Shown: piece after piece, positions 56,207 to 64,000 of the stretch | How positions within the stretch are numbered: position 1 is the first letter of the stretch | How the letters are laid out: every line of letters starts with the position of its first letter | The notes under the pieces: generated by a model | Databases searched by the model: none | Seen by the model: only the letters and a program-made list of their open reading frames with translations | Told to the model about the DNA's origin: nothing | Position numbers and translations under genes: made by a program | NCBI GenBank assembly: GCA_018057825.1 | Contig: JAGPCY010000008.1 | Coordinates: 1 to 64,000 of the forward strand | Length of the DNA: 64,000 bases | Direction: 5' to 3' | DNA from: Kofleriaceae bacterium | GTDB lineage: Bacteria > Myxococcota_A > Polyangia > Haliangiales > Haliangiaceae

Positions 56207-56641
56207 TCAGCCGCGCGACCACACGACGGTCAGACGATCGAGGTGCTCGGGGCGAAAGCTCAGGTCGGTCGGCAGCGGCCGATCCGGCAGCGTCAGCTCG
56301 GTGCGCCACACCCCTTTGCCGGTCGGCCAGGCCCCACCCGGCGCTGCGGTCTCGACCAGGCGCCGGACCGCTGACGGCTCGATCGCGATCGTCTGGACGT
56401 CGGCGAACCCGGCGGCGGGCAGCGCCAGGGCGCGTCGACCGTGGACGGTGGCCACCAGCTTCTGGCCGCTGCCGTCGACGCGCTCGACGGTGATCGTCAG
56501 GCTGATCGCATGCCACGGCGCGCCGCCCGGCGCGCTCGCGAGCTGCGCGGCGACCCGCGGCTTCCCCACCGTCCACCACAGCGCCAGCCCCCCGACGTGG
56601 AGGTTGCGCCAGCCCTCGGGGCGGGTCCTGCGCTCGCGCAT
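56207..56641 (-). CDS. Hypothetical protein downstream of menB
   Basis: A 144-residue protein of unknown family, beta-rich with no signal peptide (GWRNLHVGGLALWWTVGKPR; FRPEHLDRLTVVWSRG). It begins 19 bases after menB and is read the same way, so it is likely in the same transcript. Confidence 0.55.
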   Translation of the reverse strand: MRERRTRPEGWRNLHVGGLALWWTVGKPRVAAQLASAPGGAPWHAISLTITVERVDGSGQKLVATVHGRRALALPAAGFADVQTIAIEPSAVRRLVETAAPGGAWPTGKGVWRTELTLPDRPLPTDLSFRPEHLDRLTVVWSRG

Positions 56642-56660
56642 CGGCGGAGAGTCTACGCGA

Positions 56661-57554
56661 TCAGTAGTAGCGCGGGAACTTGCCGTAGTCCTGGGGCCGC
56701 TTCTCGAGGAACGCGTCGCGCCCCTCCTGGGCCTCCTCGGTCATGTAGGCCAGGCGGGTCGCCTCGCCGGCGAACACCTGCTGCCCGACCAGGCCGTCGT
56801 CGACGAGGTTGAACGCGAACTTGAGCATGCGCTGGGCGGTCGGGCTCTTGGCGTTGATCTCGGCCGCCCAGGTCAGGGCCTCGCGCTCCAGGTCGGCGTG
56901 GGGGACCACGGCGTTCACCATGCCCATGTCGTAGGCCTCGCGCGCCGAGTAGGTGCGCCCGAGGAAGAAGATCTCGCGGGCCCGCTTCTGCCCGACCATG
57001 CGCGCCAGGTACGCCGAGCCGTACCCGCCGTCGAAGCTCGCGACGTCGGCGTCGGTCTGCTTGAACCTGGCGTGCTCCTCGCTAGCCAGCGTCAGATCGC
57101 ACACGACGTGCAAGCTGTGGCCGCCGCCCACCGCCCAGCCGTTGACCACCGCGATCACGACCTTGGGCATGAAGCGGATCAGGCGCTGGACCTCGAGGAT
57201 ATGCAGGCGCCCCAGGCGGGCCGCGTCGATCGGCCCATCGCCGTCCTGGTACTGGTAGCCGGCCTTGCCGCGGATGCGCTGGTCGCCCCCCGAGCAGAAC
57301 GCCCAGCCGCCGTCCTTGGCCGACGGCCCGTTGCCGGTCAGGAGGATCGTGCCGATCGCGCTCCACTGCCGCGCGTGGTCGAGGGCGGTGTACAGCTCGT
57401 CGACGGTCCGGGGCCGGAAGGCGTTGCGGACCTCGGGGCGATGGAACGCGATGCGCACCGTGCCCTGCCCGCGGGCGCGGTGGTACGTGATGTCGGTGAA
57501 GTCGAACCCGGGGACGGTCTCCCAGCGGTCGGCGTCGAAGATGGCGCTCGGCAT
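56661..57554 (-). CDS. menB: 1,4-dihydroxy-2-naphthoyl-CoA synthase
   Basis: A 297-residue MenB of the crotonase family, which closes the second naphthoquinone ring from o-succinylbenzoyl-CoA in menaquinone synthesis. Marks: FHRPEVRNAFRPRTVDELYT, AFCSGGDQRIRG (oxyanion and SGGDQ motif), VVNGWAVGGGHSLHVVCDLT, FDGGYGSAYLARMVGQKRAR, and the C-terminal YGKFPRYY. Other men genes are not in the window. It lies 47 bases after the barrel-thioredoxin gene. Confidence 0.93.
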   Translation of the reverse strand: MPSAIFDADRWETVPGFDFTDITYHRARGQGTVRIAFHRPEVRNAFRPRTVDELYTALDHARQWSAIGTILLTGNGPSAKDGGWAFCSGGDQRIRGKAGYQYQDGDGPIDAARLGRLHILEVQRLIRFMPKVVIAVVNGWAVGGGHSLHVVCDLTLASEEHARFKQTDADVASFDGGYGSAYLARMVGQKRAREIFFLGRTYSAREAYDMGMVNAVVPHADLEREALTWAAEINAKSPTAQRMLKFAFNLVDDGLVGQQVFAGEATRLAYMTEEAQEGRDAFLEKRPQDYGKFPRYY

Positions 57555-57601
57555 GGCCCGTCCTTACCACGGACCGCCGCGGGCGCTGGCGCCGGTCCGG
57601 G

Positions 57602-59164
57602 CTACGGCGACGGCGGGGCCAGGACGATGGCGCGGACCGCCGCGATCAGCGCCTGGAGCGAGTCGCGGGCGCCGCTCTGCTCGAGGACCAGGGCGCCGTC
57701 GCGATCGAAGATCTTCACGTGCGGCAGATCGAAGCCGCCGGGCGTGAGGTAGCGCGCGACCGCGGCGCTGTCCCAGTCGACCACGTCGAGGCGGCGAATC
57801 GCGACCCGGTCGGGGTGGGCGCGGGCTAGCGCGATCAAGGCCGGCTCGAGGGTCTTGCACGGCTCACACCACGGCGCCCAGAAGTCGACGATCGTGATCT
57901 TGCCGGGCACCGGCACCAGCGCGACGGCGGCGCCGGCCGGGCCGAGGTCGACGACATCGAGGCCGGTGAGGTCGAGGGGCGCCGCGCCCGCGGGCGCGTG
58001 ACCGTCGTGATCGCCGTCGTGATCGCCGTCGTGATCGCCGTGATCACCGTGTTCGTGCTCGTCGCCGTCGTGATCGTGCTCGTCGCCGCCGTGATCGTGA
58101 CCGTGATCATCGTCGCCATGCCCATGGCCGTCATCGCCGGCCGCCCGCGCCGCGCCGGCCGGCGCGCCCCACGACCACGACGCGCCCAGCTCGAGCAACA
58201 CCGGCATCTCGAGCTGACCACCGACCGCGCGGGTGATGATCGGCACCTTGATCGCGAGGTCCACGCCCAGCGACGGCGACGCCCTCCAGCCTCCGCCAAC
58301 GCCGACCATCAGGTCGAAGCGCCCGCGGTTGCCGTCGTCGGTCGGGACCACGCCGTCCCAGCGCTCAGCGGTCTCGCCCAGGGCCTCGACCGAGGCCCGC
58401 GCGGACAACCGCCGCGCCACCGGACGGCGAGCCTGCGCCGTCGCCGCGAAGCGATGGCCGGGTTGGTAGCCCTCGGCGTTGGCGTACAGCCCGAGCTGGG
58501 CCAGGCCGCTCACGCCGAACCGCCAGTCGCCGTGGGCGCGGCTGACCTCGGCCGCGAGCACCGGATTGACCGTGCCGGTCCCGAGCTGGACGTGCTGGTG
58601 GGCGAGTCCCTGATCGCCGAGGACGAAGGGATTCGGATAGGTCCGGCCCAGCGGCACCGTCACGCCGGCGCGACCGGTCACGCGCCATGGCCCAACCGAG
58701 CGCCCGAGGCTGCCGAGGACCATCGGATCGCCGAGCCCGGTCAGGGTCTCGTCGCGGTGATGGATGCCGGGGTTGGTGAGCTCGACCTCGGCGCCCGCGG
58801 CGTCGAGGTAGCGGATGCCGGTGTCGACGATGCGAAACGGCACCAGGAGCCCGAGGCCAACCCCACGCGGCAGGCCGACGTCGACCGCCAACCGCCCCTC
58901 ACCGATCCACAACGTCTGATCGTGGACCAGCTCGATCACGCCGCGCCCGACCACGTCGTCGCGATCGTCGTGGCGCGTGCGGGCGTAGGTGCCGAGCCAC
59001 GACAGGCGCGCCGTCACCTGTCCAGGGGCCAGGCTCTCATCATCGACCTTCCCGACCGGGAGGTTTGGGTTGCTTCAACCCGCTCAAGCACCGCCGGCCC
59101 GACTCACCGACGGCGCGGCAGCGGCCAGAAACGCGGAGGTCAGGCAAACGAACAGGCGACGCAA
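57602..59164 (-). CDS. Candidate U-x-x-U selenoprotein: outer-membrane barrel fused to thioredoxin
   Basis: A 520-residue product if two TGA codons are read as selenocysteine. TTG at 59164 starts a typical signal peptide (LRRLFVCLTSAFLAAAAPS), then SRAGGA, TGA (59084-59086), Ala-Gly, TGA (59075-59077), SNPNLPVGKVDDESLAPGQV, all in the frame of the barrel. So U27-A-G-U30 stands where a CxxC could stand. Residues about 45-330 are a beta-barrel-like domain (VTARLSWLGTYARTRHDDRD). A His/Asp-rich linker (HDGDHDGDHDGH) follows, and a C-terminal thioredoxin domain has W432-CEPC436. The start has an AAGG site seven bases upstream. A SECIS-like hairpin follows the second TGA. Without readthrough the frame opens at GTG 59017, with no signal peptide. 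Alternative: a doubly mutated pseudogene 5' end. Confidence 0.65.
59047..59063 (-). promoter_or_regulatory. Candidate SECIS hairpin
   Basis: On the coding strand CCUCCC-GGUC-GGGAAGG folds into a six-base-pair stem with one bulged A and the apical loop GGUC. The loop GGU is at +18 to +20 from the second TGA. E. coli fdhF has GGU at +19 to +21 with a bulged base, so spacing and loop match the bacterial SECIS pattern well. Confidence 0.65.
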
Positions 59165-59201
59165 GCCAACACCTTACCAGAGTTTAGGCTCCGGCCCGCC
59201 G

Positions 59202-59396
59202 TCAGCCTGGACCGGAGTCGACTGTCGCCCGCATCCGCATCCAGCCGCTCGTCCGCAAGAGCCCGACCAGCGACCACAGGCTCGTCACAGCGACCAGCGC
59301 CGCGGTGGTGCGATGCCAGAGCGGAGCGGCCGTCGCCGCCGTGAGACCAGCGAGCGCCAGCAAGGCCAGGAGTGTCAGACACGCCAACGCCGTCAT
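59202..59396 (-). CDS. Small two-helix membrane protein
   Basis: A 64-residue protein with two hydrophobic helices (LACLTLLALLALAGLTAATA and TAALVAVTSLWSLVGLL). The ATG overlaps the stop of the upstream gene by four bases (ATGA), and the TTG of the barrel-thioredoxin gene is 37 bases downstream. Function unknown. Confidence 0.65.
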   Translation of the reverse strand: MTALACLTLLALLALAGLTAATAAPLWHRTTAALVAVTSLWSLVGLLRTSGWMRMRATVDSGPG

Positions 59397-60448
59397 CACT
59401 CCGGCTTCTCGCCGCCGGCGGGAAGCACGCGTAGCTGCTGGCTCAGGTCGGCGCATAGCTCGTCGGTTCTCGTCCGTAGCTCGCTTAGTTTGTACGCCCG
59501 GCGTGAGACGACGGCAAGTAGGATCAGCGCAGCTGGCGCGTAGAACGCGGCGAGGGTAGCGCTGATCCCACCGATGGCCAAGGCGACGGCGCCAAGCGCC
59601 GGGAGGGCGGCGGCGACCCAAGCTCGCTGGGCTCGCTTCGCCTGCTGTCGCACCCGCTGGGCCAGCCGCAAGAGCGCCCGAAGTCCGGCGGCATCCAGGC
59701 CAACCGGCGGGTAGGCCTGGTACTCGTCCCACAGCACCTCTACGTCTCCCTCGAGCAGATCGAGTCGACCGCGCTCCTCGCTGCGCTCGGTCATCATCAC
59801 AGCCTCGTACAGCAGCGGCGCCAGGCGACCGCGCAACGACTGCAGCGACAGGACTCGCTCGAGGTCGGACCGGTCGCCCGGCAAGGGCCACAGAAGCTCC
59901 GCCGCGCGTCCACTCATCTGCAGCACCGGAGCCGCGGGGGCCTCGGCGGTGGGATGAGACGCCGCCTCGACCAGGCTCGGACGTTCCGGCACCACCGGCG
60001 GCGGGGGCGACTCGCGGTCGGCGGTCGGACTTACGGTCCCAGCGGACTCGTGGCGCTCCTCGGGTGCAACCGGGGCACGCTCCTCACCGGGGACCTCGCG
60101 CGAGAGTCCGCGTTGGTCACGAATGGACGCCGGCTGCGCGAAGATCGCGTCCGCGCCGCGCACGAACGCAGCGAGTGCTTCGACCTTTCGCGCCGCCGCT
60201 TCGGCCTCTGCCACAGCGGCCGCGGCATGTGCGACGTTGGTCCACGCCTGCCAGGCCGCCGTGTCGTTGGGGGTCCCATCGATCATTCGCACGAGTTGGG
60301 TCGACAGCTCACGGCAGCGCGGACCAATCCGATCGCCGCGCTGGTGCGCCGTCACGATCGCCTCGACCCGTTCGTCCGCGGTCTTGAAGCGCAGGCGTTC
60401 GGGCACCGCGCTGTGGGCGGCGACCAGCCGCTTGACCATGTCATCCAC
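59396..60448 (-). CDS. Membrane-anchored helical protein of unknown function
   Basis: A 350-residue protein. The N-terminal region is helical (about 1-110), the centre is Pro/Glu-rich, then another helical region (LQSLRGRLAPLLYEAVMMTE) and two adjacent hydrophobic helices near the C-terminus (AWVAAALPALGAVALAIGGI, then ATLAAFYAPAALILLAVV), with a short coiled coil after them. GTG at 60448 is chosen because AGGTGA stands just before it; GTG at 60454 is also possible. First gene of the leftward unit that runs to menB. Confidence 0.65.
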   Translation of the reverse strand: MDDMVKRLVAAHSAVPERLRFKTADERVEAIVTAHQRGDRIGPRCRELSTQLVRMIDGTPNDTAAWQAWTNVAHAAAAVAEAEAAARKVEALAAFVRGADAIFAQPASIRDQRGLSREVPGEERAPVAPEERHESAGTVSPTADRESPPPPVVPERPSLVEAASHPTAEAPAAPVLQMSGRAAELLWPLPGDRSDLERVLSLQSLRGRLAPLLYEAVMMTERSEERGRLDLLEGDVEVLWDEYQAYPPVGLDAAGLRALLRLAQRVRQQAKRAQRAWVAAALPALGAVALAIGGISATLAAFYAPAALILLAVVSRRAYKLSELRTRTDELCADLSQQLRVLPAGGEKPE

Positions 60449-60657
60449 GCTCACCTCACCGAGACTAGACGGCGGCAGCGAGCCACGCAATTGCCCCGTT
60501 GACCCCACACAGGCACGGCGAACGCGCGCGTGACCGCTGGCGCAACGCCCCGCGCCGCGCCGGTGCATCGACGAGCCTGACGCGGCGCGGTCGATCGGCG
60601 CGTGCCGGCAACGTCGCGGGCTAGGCTCCCCCGGCGCCACCATGCGATGCTCGGCCG

Positions 60658-61809
60658 GTGCCGGGACAACGTGCGCGATCGCGGCCCCGTGGCGGCTGGG
60701 CGGTTGGGGTGTACTTGTTCGCCGCGGTGTTCGCGGGCGCCGGCGCGGTGACGATCTATCGCGGCGCGATCAGCCCTCATCTCGAGCGCCGCGCCGCGGC
60801 GAGCTGGGTCGCGGGGCGCTGCACGATCACGGAGGTCGCGATCGCACAGGACGTCGACAGCGACGGCGACCGTCAGTACGCGCCGCGCGTCGCCTATCGC
60901 CTCGAGGTGGGTGGCCAGAGCGTCCGCGGCGAGCGCATCTCGTTCGGCGAGCGGGCGTGGACCAACGACCTCGCCAAGGCCAAGCGCGGCGCCGCGAGGT
61001 ATCACGTCGGGCAGACCGTCGACTGCTTCTACGACCCCGACCGACCGTCGCGGGTGGTGCTGTCGCGCACGGTCCCCGGCGGCACGATGGTGGCGGCGTT
61101 TGGCCTCGGGTTTCTGCTGGTCGGTCTCGGCATCGCCGCCAGCGAGCTCCGCGAGCGTCGCCAGGCGCGGCGCCTGGCCGCCCACCCGGCCGGTCCGGAG
61201 GCGCCGCCGCTGCTCACCCGGCTCGGCGAGCACGGCCTCGATCACCTGCTCTTGCGCGGCGGCTTCGCGGCCGCGTTCTCGGCGCCCGTGCCGTATCTGG
61301 TCGCGGACGCCCTCGACGGTCCGATGCATGCGCTGTTCGCGCTGATCTTCGGCGCGGTCGGGCTCGGCCTCCAGGCCTGGTTCTGGCATCGCCTGCTGCG
61401 CGCGATCGGACCGCGGGTCGACGTGCGGGTCGACGGAACCCCGAGCCTGGGCGAGACCGTGACGATCGCCGTCGACCTCGCCGGGTGGATGCCGATCCGC
61501 ACCGCGCGACTGCGGCTGATCGGTCGCGAGGAGGCGACCCACCGGGTCGGCACCGACACGGTGACCGACACCGCGGTGTTCTTCGAGCGCCAGCTCGCGG
61601 CGGTGCGGTCGCCGCGGCGCGCGGCGCGGATGAGCGGCGAGGTGCAGGTGCCGCACGACACGATGCCGACCTGGTCGGCCGGCTCCAACCGCATCCGCTG
61701 GGTGATCGCGATCGACGCCGACATCGCGACCTGGCCTGACGTCACCGACGAGTACGAGCTGCGGATCGGCCCGGCGCTCGCGGCGCGGCGCGAGGTCGCC
61801 GATGGCTGA
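60658..61809 (+). CDS. DUF3592-domain membrane protein
   Basis: A 383-residue protein (GTG start). A first helix (VGVYLFAAVFAGAGAVTIYR) is followed by a DUF3592-like beta domain (WVAGRCTITEVAIAQDVDSD, then YHVGQTVDCFYDPDRPSRVV). Two to three further helices lie in the middle (MVAAFGLGFLLVGLGIAASE), with a C-terminal arrestin-like beta part. It overlaps the next gene by eight bases. Function unknown. Confidence 0.75.
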   Translation: MPGQRARSRPRGGWAVGVYLFAAVFAGAGAVTIYRGAISPHLERRAAASWVAGRCTITEVAIAQDVDSDGDRQYAPRVAYRLEVGGQSVRGERISFGERAWTNDLAKAKRGAARYHVGQTVDCFYDPDRPSRVVLSRTVPGGTMVAAFGLGFLLVGLGIAASELRERRQARRLAAHPAGPEAPPLLTRLGEHGLDHLLLRGGFAAAFSAPVPYLVADALDGPMHALFALIFGAVGLGLQAWFWHRLLRAIGPRVDVRVDGTPSLGETVTIAVDLAGWMPIRTARLRLIGREEATHRVGTDTVTDTAVFFERQLAAVRSPRRAARMSGEVQVPHDTMPTWSAGSNRIRWVIAIDADIATWPDVTDEYELRIGPALAARREVADG

Positions 61810-62224
61810 GCCGCTCACCCTCGCCCTCGACGCCGATCGCCTGGCCCCCGGCGCGGTGGTCGCCGGCGAGGTGCACTGGCAGCGCGATCGTGCGCCGACC
61901 GCAGGCACCCTGCGCCTGTGCTGGGACACCGCGGGCAAAGGCGACCCCGATCGCGCCGTGGTTCAGGTGGTCGACCTCGCCACGATGCCGCGGATCGGCG
62001 CGATCGCCGGCGGTCACCCGTTCCGCGGCGGCGACGACGCCTCCCCGACGCCGCCGCTGGCCGCCCGCGACGCGCGCCGGTTCCAGCTCCAGCTTCCCGA
62101 CGAGCCGTACAGCTTCGTCGGCACGCTGATCGAGCTGACCTGGTCGATCGAGGTCGAGGTCGATGGCGAAGCGGTGCGCCGCACGCTGATCGTCGCACCG
62201 GGGGACGCTCCGGTCGCCCTGTGA
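61802..62224 (+). CDS. Small beta-sandwich (arrestin-like) protein
   Basis: A 140-residue all-beta protein (LTLALDADRLAPGAVVAGEV; FQLQLPDEPYSFVGTLIELT, then WSIEVEVDGEAVRRTLIV). The last strands resemble arrestin-like/sporulation-control domains found with DUF3592 proteins. It overlaps both neighbours (eight and four bases). Confidence 0.65.
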   Translation: MAEPLTLALDADRLAPGAVVAGEVHWQRDRAPTAGTLRLCWDTAGKGDPDRAVVQVVDLATMPRIGAIAGGHPFRGGDDASPTPPLAARDARRFQLQLPDEPYSFVGTLIELTWSIEVEVDGEAVRRTLIVAPGDAPVAL

Positions 62225-62847
62225 GCGCGTTTCGCCCGGCGATCAATCCGTTTCGCACCGCGCGGATCGATCACCTACCGTACCGCCTGCGCGGCGCGAC
62301 GTGGGACGACCTGATCGCGCGCTTCGACGCACTCGGCGGTCGCGCTGCGGTGGTCGGCGACCACGGCGCCGGCAAGACCCGGTTCCTCGCCGGCCTCGCC
62401 ACCCACCTGCGCGACCGCGGCCGACCGACGTGGTCGGTGCGCGCGACCCACGCGCCACCACCGACCGCCGCGGAGGTGGACGGACGGATCGTCCTGGTCG
62501 ATGAGCTCGACGCCCTGCCGTGGGCGACCCGCTGGAGCTGGCGACGTCGCCTGCGCGCCGCCGCTGGTGTGGTCATCGTGCGCCATGCGCCATCGGCGAC
62601 GCTGCCGACCCTGCATCGCTGCGCGCCCGACGCGGCGCTGGTCGCCGAGCTGGTCGCCGAGCTGGTCGCGCCACAGCCCGAGGCCTCGGCCGCGCCGTCG
62701 CTCGAGGCCCCGACGGCCGGCGACCTCGCCGCCCTGCTCGCCCGCCACCGCGGCAACGTCCGGGCGGTCTTCGCCGAGCTCTACGACCGCGCCGCGGGCC
62801 GCGACCGCGCCGCGACCGGCGATGTGGCCCGACCGATCCCGCCGTGA
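62221..62847 (+). CDS. P-loop ATPase-like protein
   Basis: A 208-residue protein with Walker A GDHGAGKT (AAVVGDHGAGKTRFLAGLAT) and a Walker B-like IVLVDELDAL. It lacks a clear C-terminal AAA lid but ends with a helix containing LAALLARHRGNVRAVFAELY. GTG start inside the previous stop. It may power or assemble the envelope module encoded by this operon; no family assigned. Confidence 0.7.
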   Translation: MSAFRPAINPFRTARIDHLPYRLRGATWDDLIARFDALGGRAAVVGDHGAGKTRFLAGLATHLRDRGRPTWSVRATHAPPPTAAEVDGRIVLVDELDALPWATRWSWRRRLRAAAGVVIVRHAPSATLPTLHRCAPDAALVAELVAELVAPQPEASAAPSLEAPTAGDLAALLARHRGNVRAVFAELYDRAAGRDRAATGDVARPIPP

Positions 62848-62895
62848 TATCGCCCTGACATCGCGTCAGATGAGAAACCCTCGCAGAGTGCGCGG

Positions 62896-64000
62896 GTGTC
62901 CTCCTCCTCGATCTTCCGCGTCGACCGGCCCAGCGACGAGCTCCGCGACGACCTCGCGCCGTCGGTCGCCCCAGGCAAGCGCTCGCTGACCGAACGGCTC
63001 CAGCTTCGACGGAGCGCCCCGCCGCCGGCCGCGGCGCGACCCGACGCGTCGTCGCCCCACGACGCCCCGGCCGACGCCCCCGCCGATCCCTTCTGGTTCG
63101 CCGACCGTCCGGGAGACACGGCGCCCGACGCCCTCGCCGCCGCCGCCCGCGGCGTCGACGGTCCGGCGACCGCCTTGCCCCACGGCGACGCCATCCAGCG
63201 CGCCTTTGGACGCCACGACGTCGGCGGGATCCGCGCCCACGTCGGCGGCGCCGCGACCGAGGCGGCCGAGGCCCTGGGCGCGGTCGCCTACGCCACCGGC
63301 GCCGACGTCGCGTTCGCGACCGCGCCCGACCTCCACACCGCCGCCCACGAGGCCGCCCACGTGATCCAGCAGCGCGAGGGAGTCAGCCGCCTGGCCCCGG
63401 GCCTGGGCGGCGCCGACGACCCCGCCGAGGCCCACGCCGACCTGGTCGCCGACCTTGTGGTCGCCGGGCGCTCGGCCGAGGCGCTCCTCGACGGCTTCGC
63501 CGGACCAGGTGGGGCGAGCGGCGGCGAGCCGACCGTCCAGCGCAAGCTGACGCGCGGCGGGGCGGCGTACCCGTCGACGTACAAGCAGATCGCCAAGGCC
63601 CTGCCGGCCGGCCAGGCCGACGCCGACGCCGCGATCGACGGCGCGCTGGCCAAGCTCGGGGCCGGCGCCGACCGCGACAAGCTCGAGGAGATCTGGGGCA
63701 AGCTCGCGAAGGACCCTAAGATCACCCTCGACGCCGCGACCCAGGGGCCGGCCGTGATCGCCGAGCTCGTGAAGCGCTACCAGCGCTCGGCCGCGAGCAG
63801 CCGCGCCTACCAGGCCCGCGCCGCCGAGGGCCCGGGGCTGGTGGCCGGGCTCCTGGCCGCCGACCCGCACCTCCAGCTCGAGGCCGGCGCCCGCAATCCG
63901 ATGGTGACCGCCGACGACATGGAGGTGGTCGAACACGATGGCGCGGCGATGACCGCCGCCGATCGATTCGCGACCCATCTTTCGACCGTCGTGCTGTCGC
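62896..64000 (+). CDS. DUF4157 (eCIS-core) protein with PGKRSLT motif, runs off the window
   Basis: An open frame from GTG 62896 continues past the window end (at least 368 residues). N-terminus: [20 protein letters not shown], matching the motif in the 1074-residue protein at 12379-15603. DUF4157 part (about 94-200): [41 protein letters not shown]151-E152-A-A-H155 with VIQQ after it, then a conserved EAHAD. After about 210 comes [20 protein letters not shown], a helical domain. It starts 48 bases after the ATPase gene. Real length unknown. Confidence 0.82.
   Translation, partial: MSSSSIFRVDRPSDELRDDLAPSVAPGKRSLTERLQLRRSAPPPAAARPDASSPHDAPADAPADPFWFADRPGDTAPDALAAAARGVDGPATALPHGDAIQRAFGRHDVGGIRAHVGGAATEAAEALGAVAYATGADVAFATAPDLHTAAHEAAHVIQQREGVSRLAPGLGGADDPAEAHADLVADLVVAGRSAEALLDGFAGPGGASGGEPTVQRKLTRGGAAYPSTYKQIAKALPAGQADADAAIDGALAKLGAGADRDKLEEIWGKLAKDPKITLDAATQGPAVIAELVKRYQRSAASSRAYQARAAEGPGLVAGLLAADPHLQLEAGARNPMVTADDMEVVEHDGAAMTAADRFATHLSTVVLS

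Noticed and set aside
59015-59164. A simple frameshift between a lost signal peptide and the barrel
   Set aside because: The signal peptide and barrel are in the same frame; only two TGA codons intervene, so selenocysteine decoding or point mutation fits better than a frameshift.
57998-59344. Plus-strand frame with a hydrophobic valine-rich start opposite the barrel-thioredoxin gene
   Set aside because: The VVIAVVIAVVIAV stretch is only the reverse reading of the His/Asp repeat; the rest is an Arg/Pro shadow.

Overview
The window is uniformly very GC-rich, with dense, often overlapping genes (ATGA/GTGA junctions). Its gene repertoire is typical of predatory or social Myxococcota: DUF4157 (eCIS-core) proteins, CAP and formylglycine-type lipoproteins, PEGA and carboxypeptidase-regulatory-like proteins, kelch lipoproteins, a sigma-54 activator, protoglobin and menB. 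The best guess is a Myxococcota chromosome, perhaps the Haliangiales/Kofleriaceae side; this is inferred from gene content and composition, not from a marker gene. No rRNA, tRNA or CRISPR array was recognised.

Layout. 1-12.4 kb is housekeeping and envelope: carboxylesterase, CAP lipoprotein, HEAT-methyltransferase, HAD phosphatase, CorA, PEGA protein, CDF metal exporter, YbaK deacylase, AbgT transporter and a formylglycine-type lipoprotein. 12.4-15.6 kb is a 1074-residue repeat-rich protein with an HEVVH motif. 15.7-23.2 kb is a type I restriction-modification operon (hsdR-hsdM-hsdS) whose fourth, coupled gene (YhcG/DUF1016 nuclease) has decayed. 23.1-34.2 kb is an accessory island: a duplicated kelch tail, a kelch lipoprotein, a truncated PhoD-like gene, a lower-GC propeller gene, a three-gene DD35E transposon, a uracil-glycosylase-like plus NucS/EVE nuclease pair, and an IS200/REP-type transposase. 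34.2-40.1 kb holds a large CnaB-like/PDZ protein and a secreted coiled-coil protein ending in a PD-(D/E)XK-like domain, followed by an overlapping small gene that looks like a toxin/immunity pair with a remnant copy.

40.5-48.7 kb carries small genes, a macro-domain protein, a DnaJ-domain protein, and an SDR/pirin pair divergent from a LysR regulator. 47.2-51.6 kb is an RNA-repair locus: an RtcR-type sigma-54 activator divergent from rtcB-prfH and an uncharacterised third gene, with a good -24/-12 promoter between them. 52.7-54.6 kb has a thioredoxin-like and protoglobin pair next to a cysteine-rich MarR regulator. 54.7-64 kb has two more DUF4157 proteins, menB, and a membrane-barrel/thioredoxin fusion.

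The most unusual feature is that fusion (57602-59164, minus strand). Its signal peptide lies in the same frame as the barrel but is separated by two TGA codons spaced as U-x-x-U. A SECIS-like hairpin with a GGUC loop sits 18-21 nt after the second TGA. It is therefore a candidate double-selenocysteine protein.
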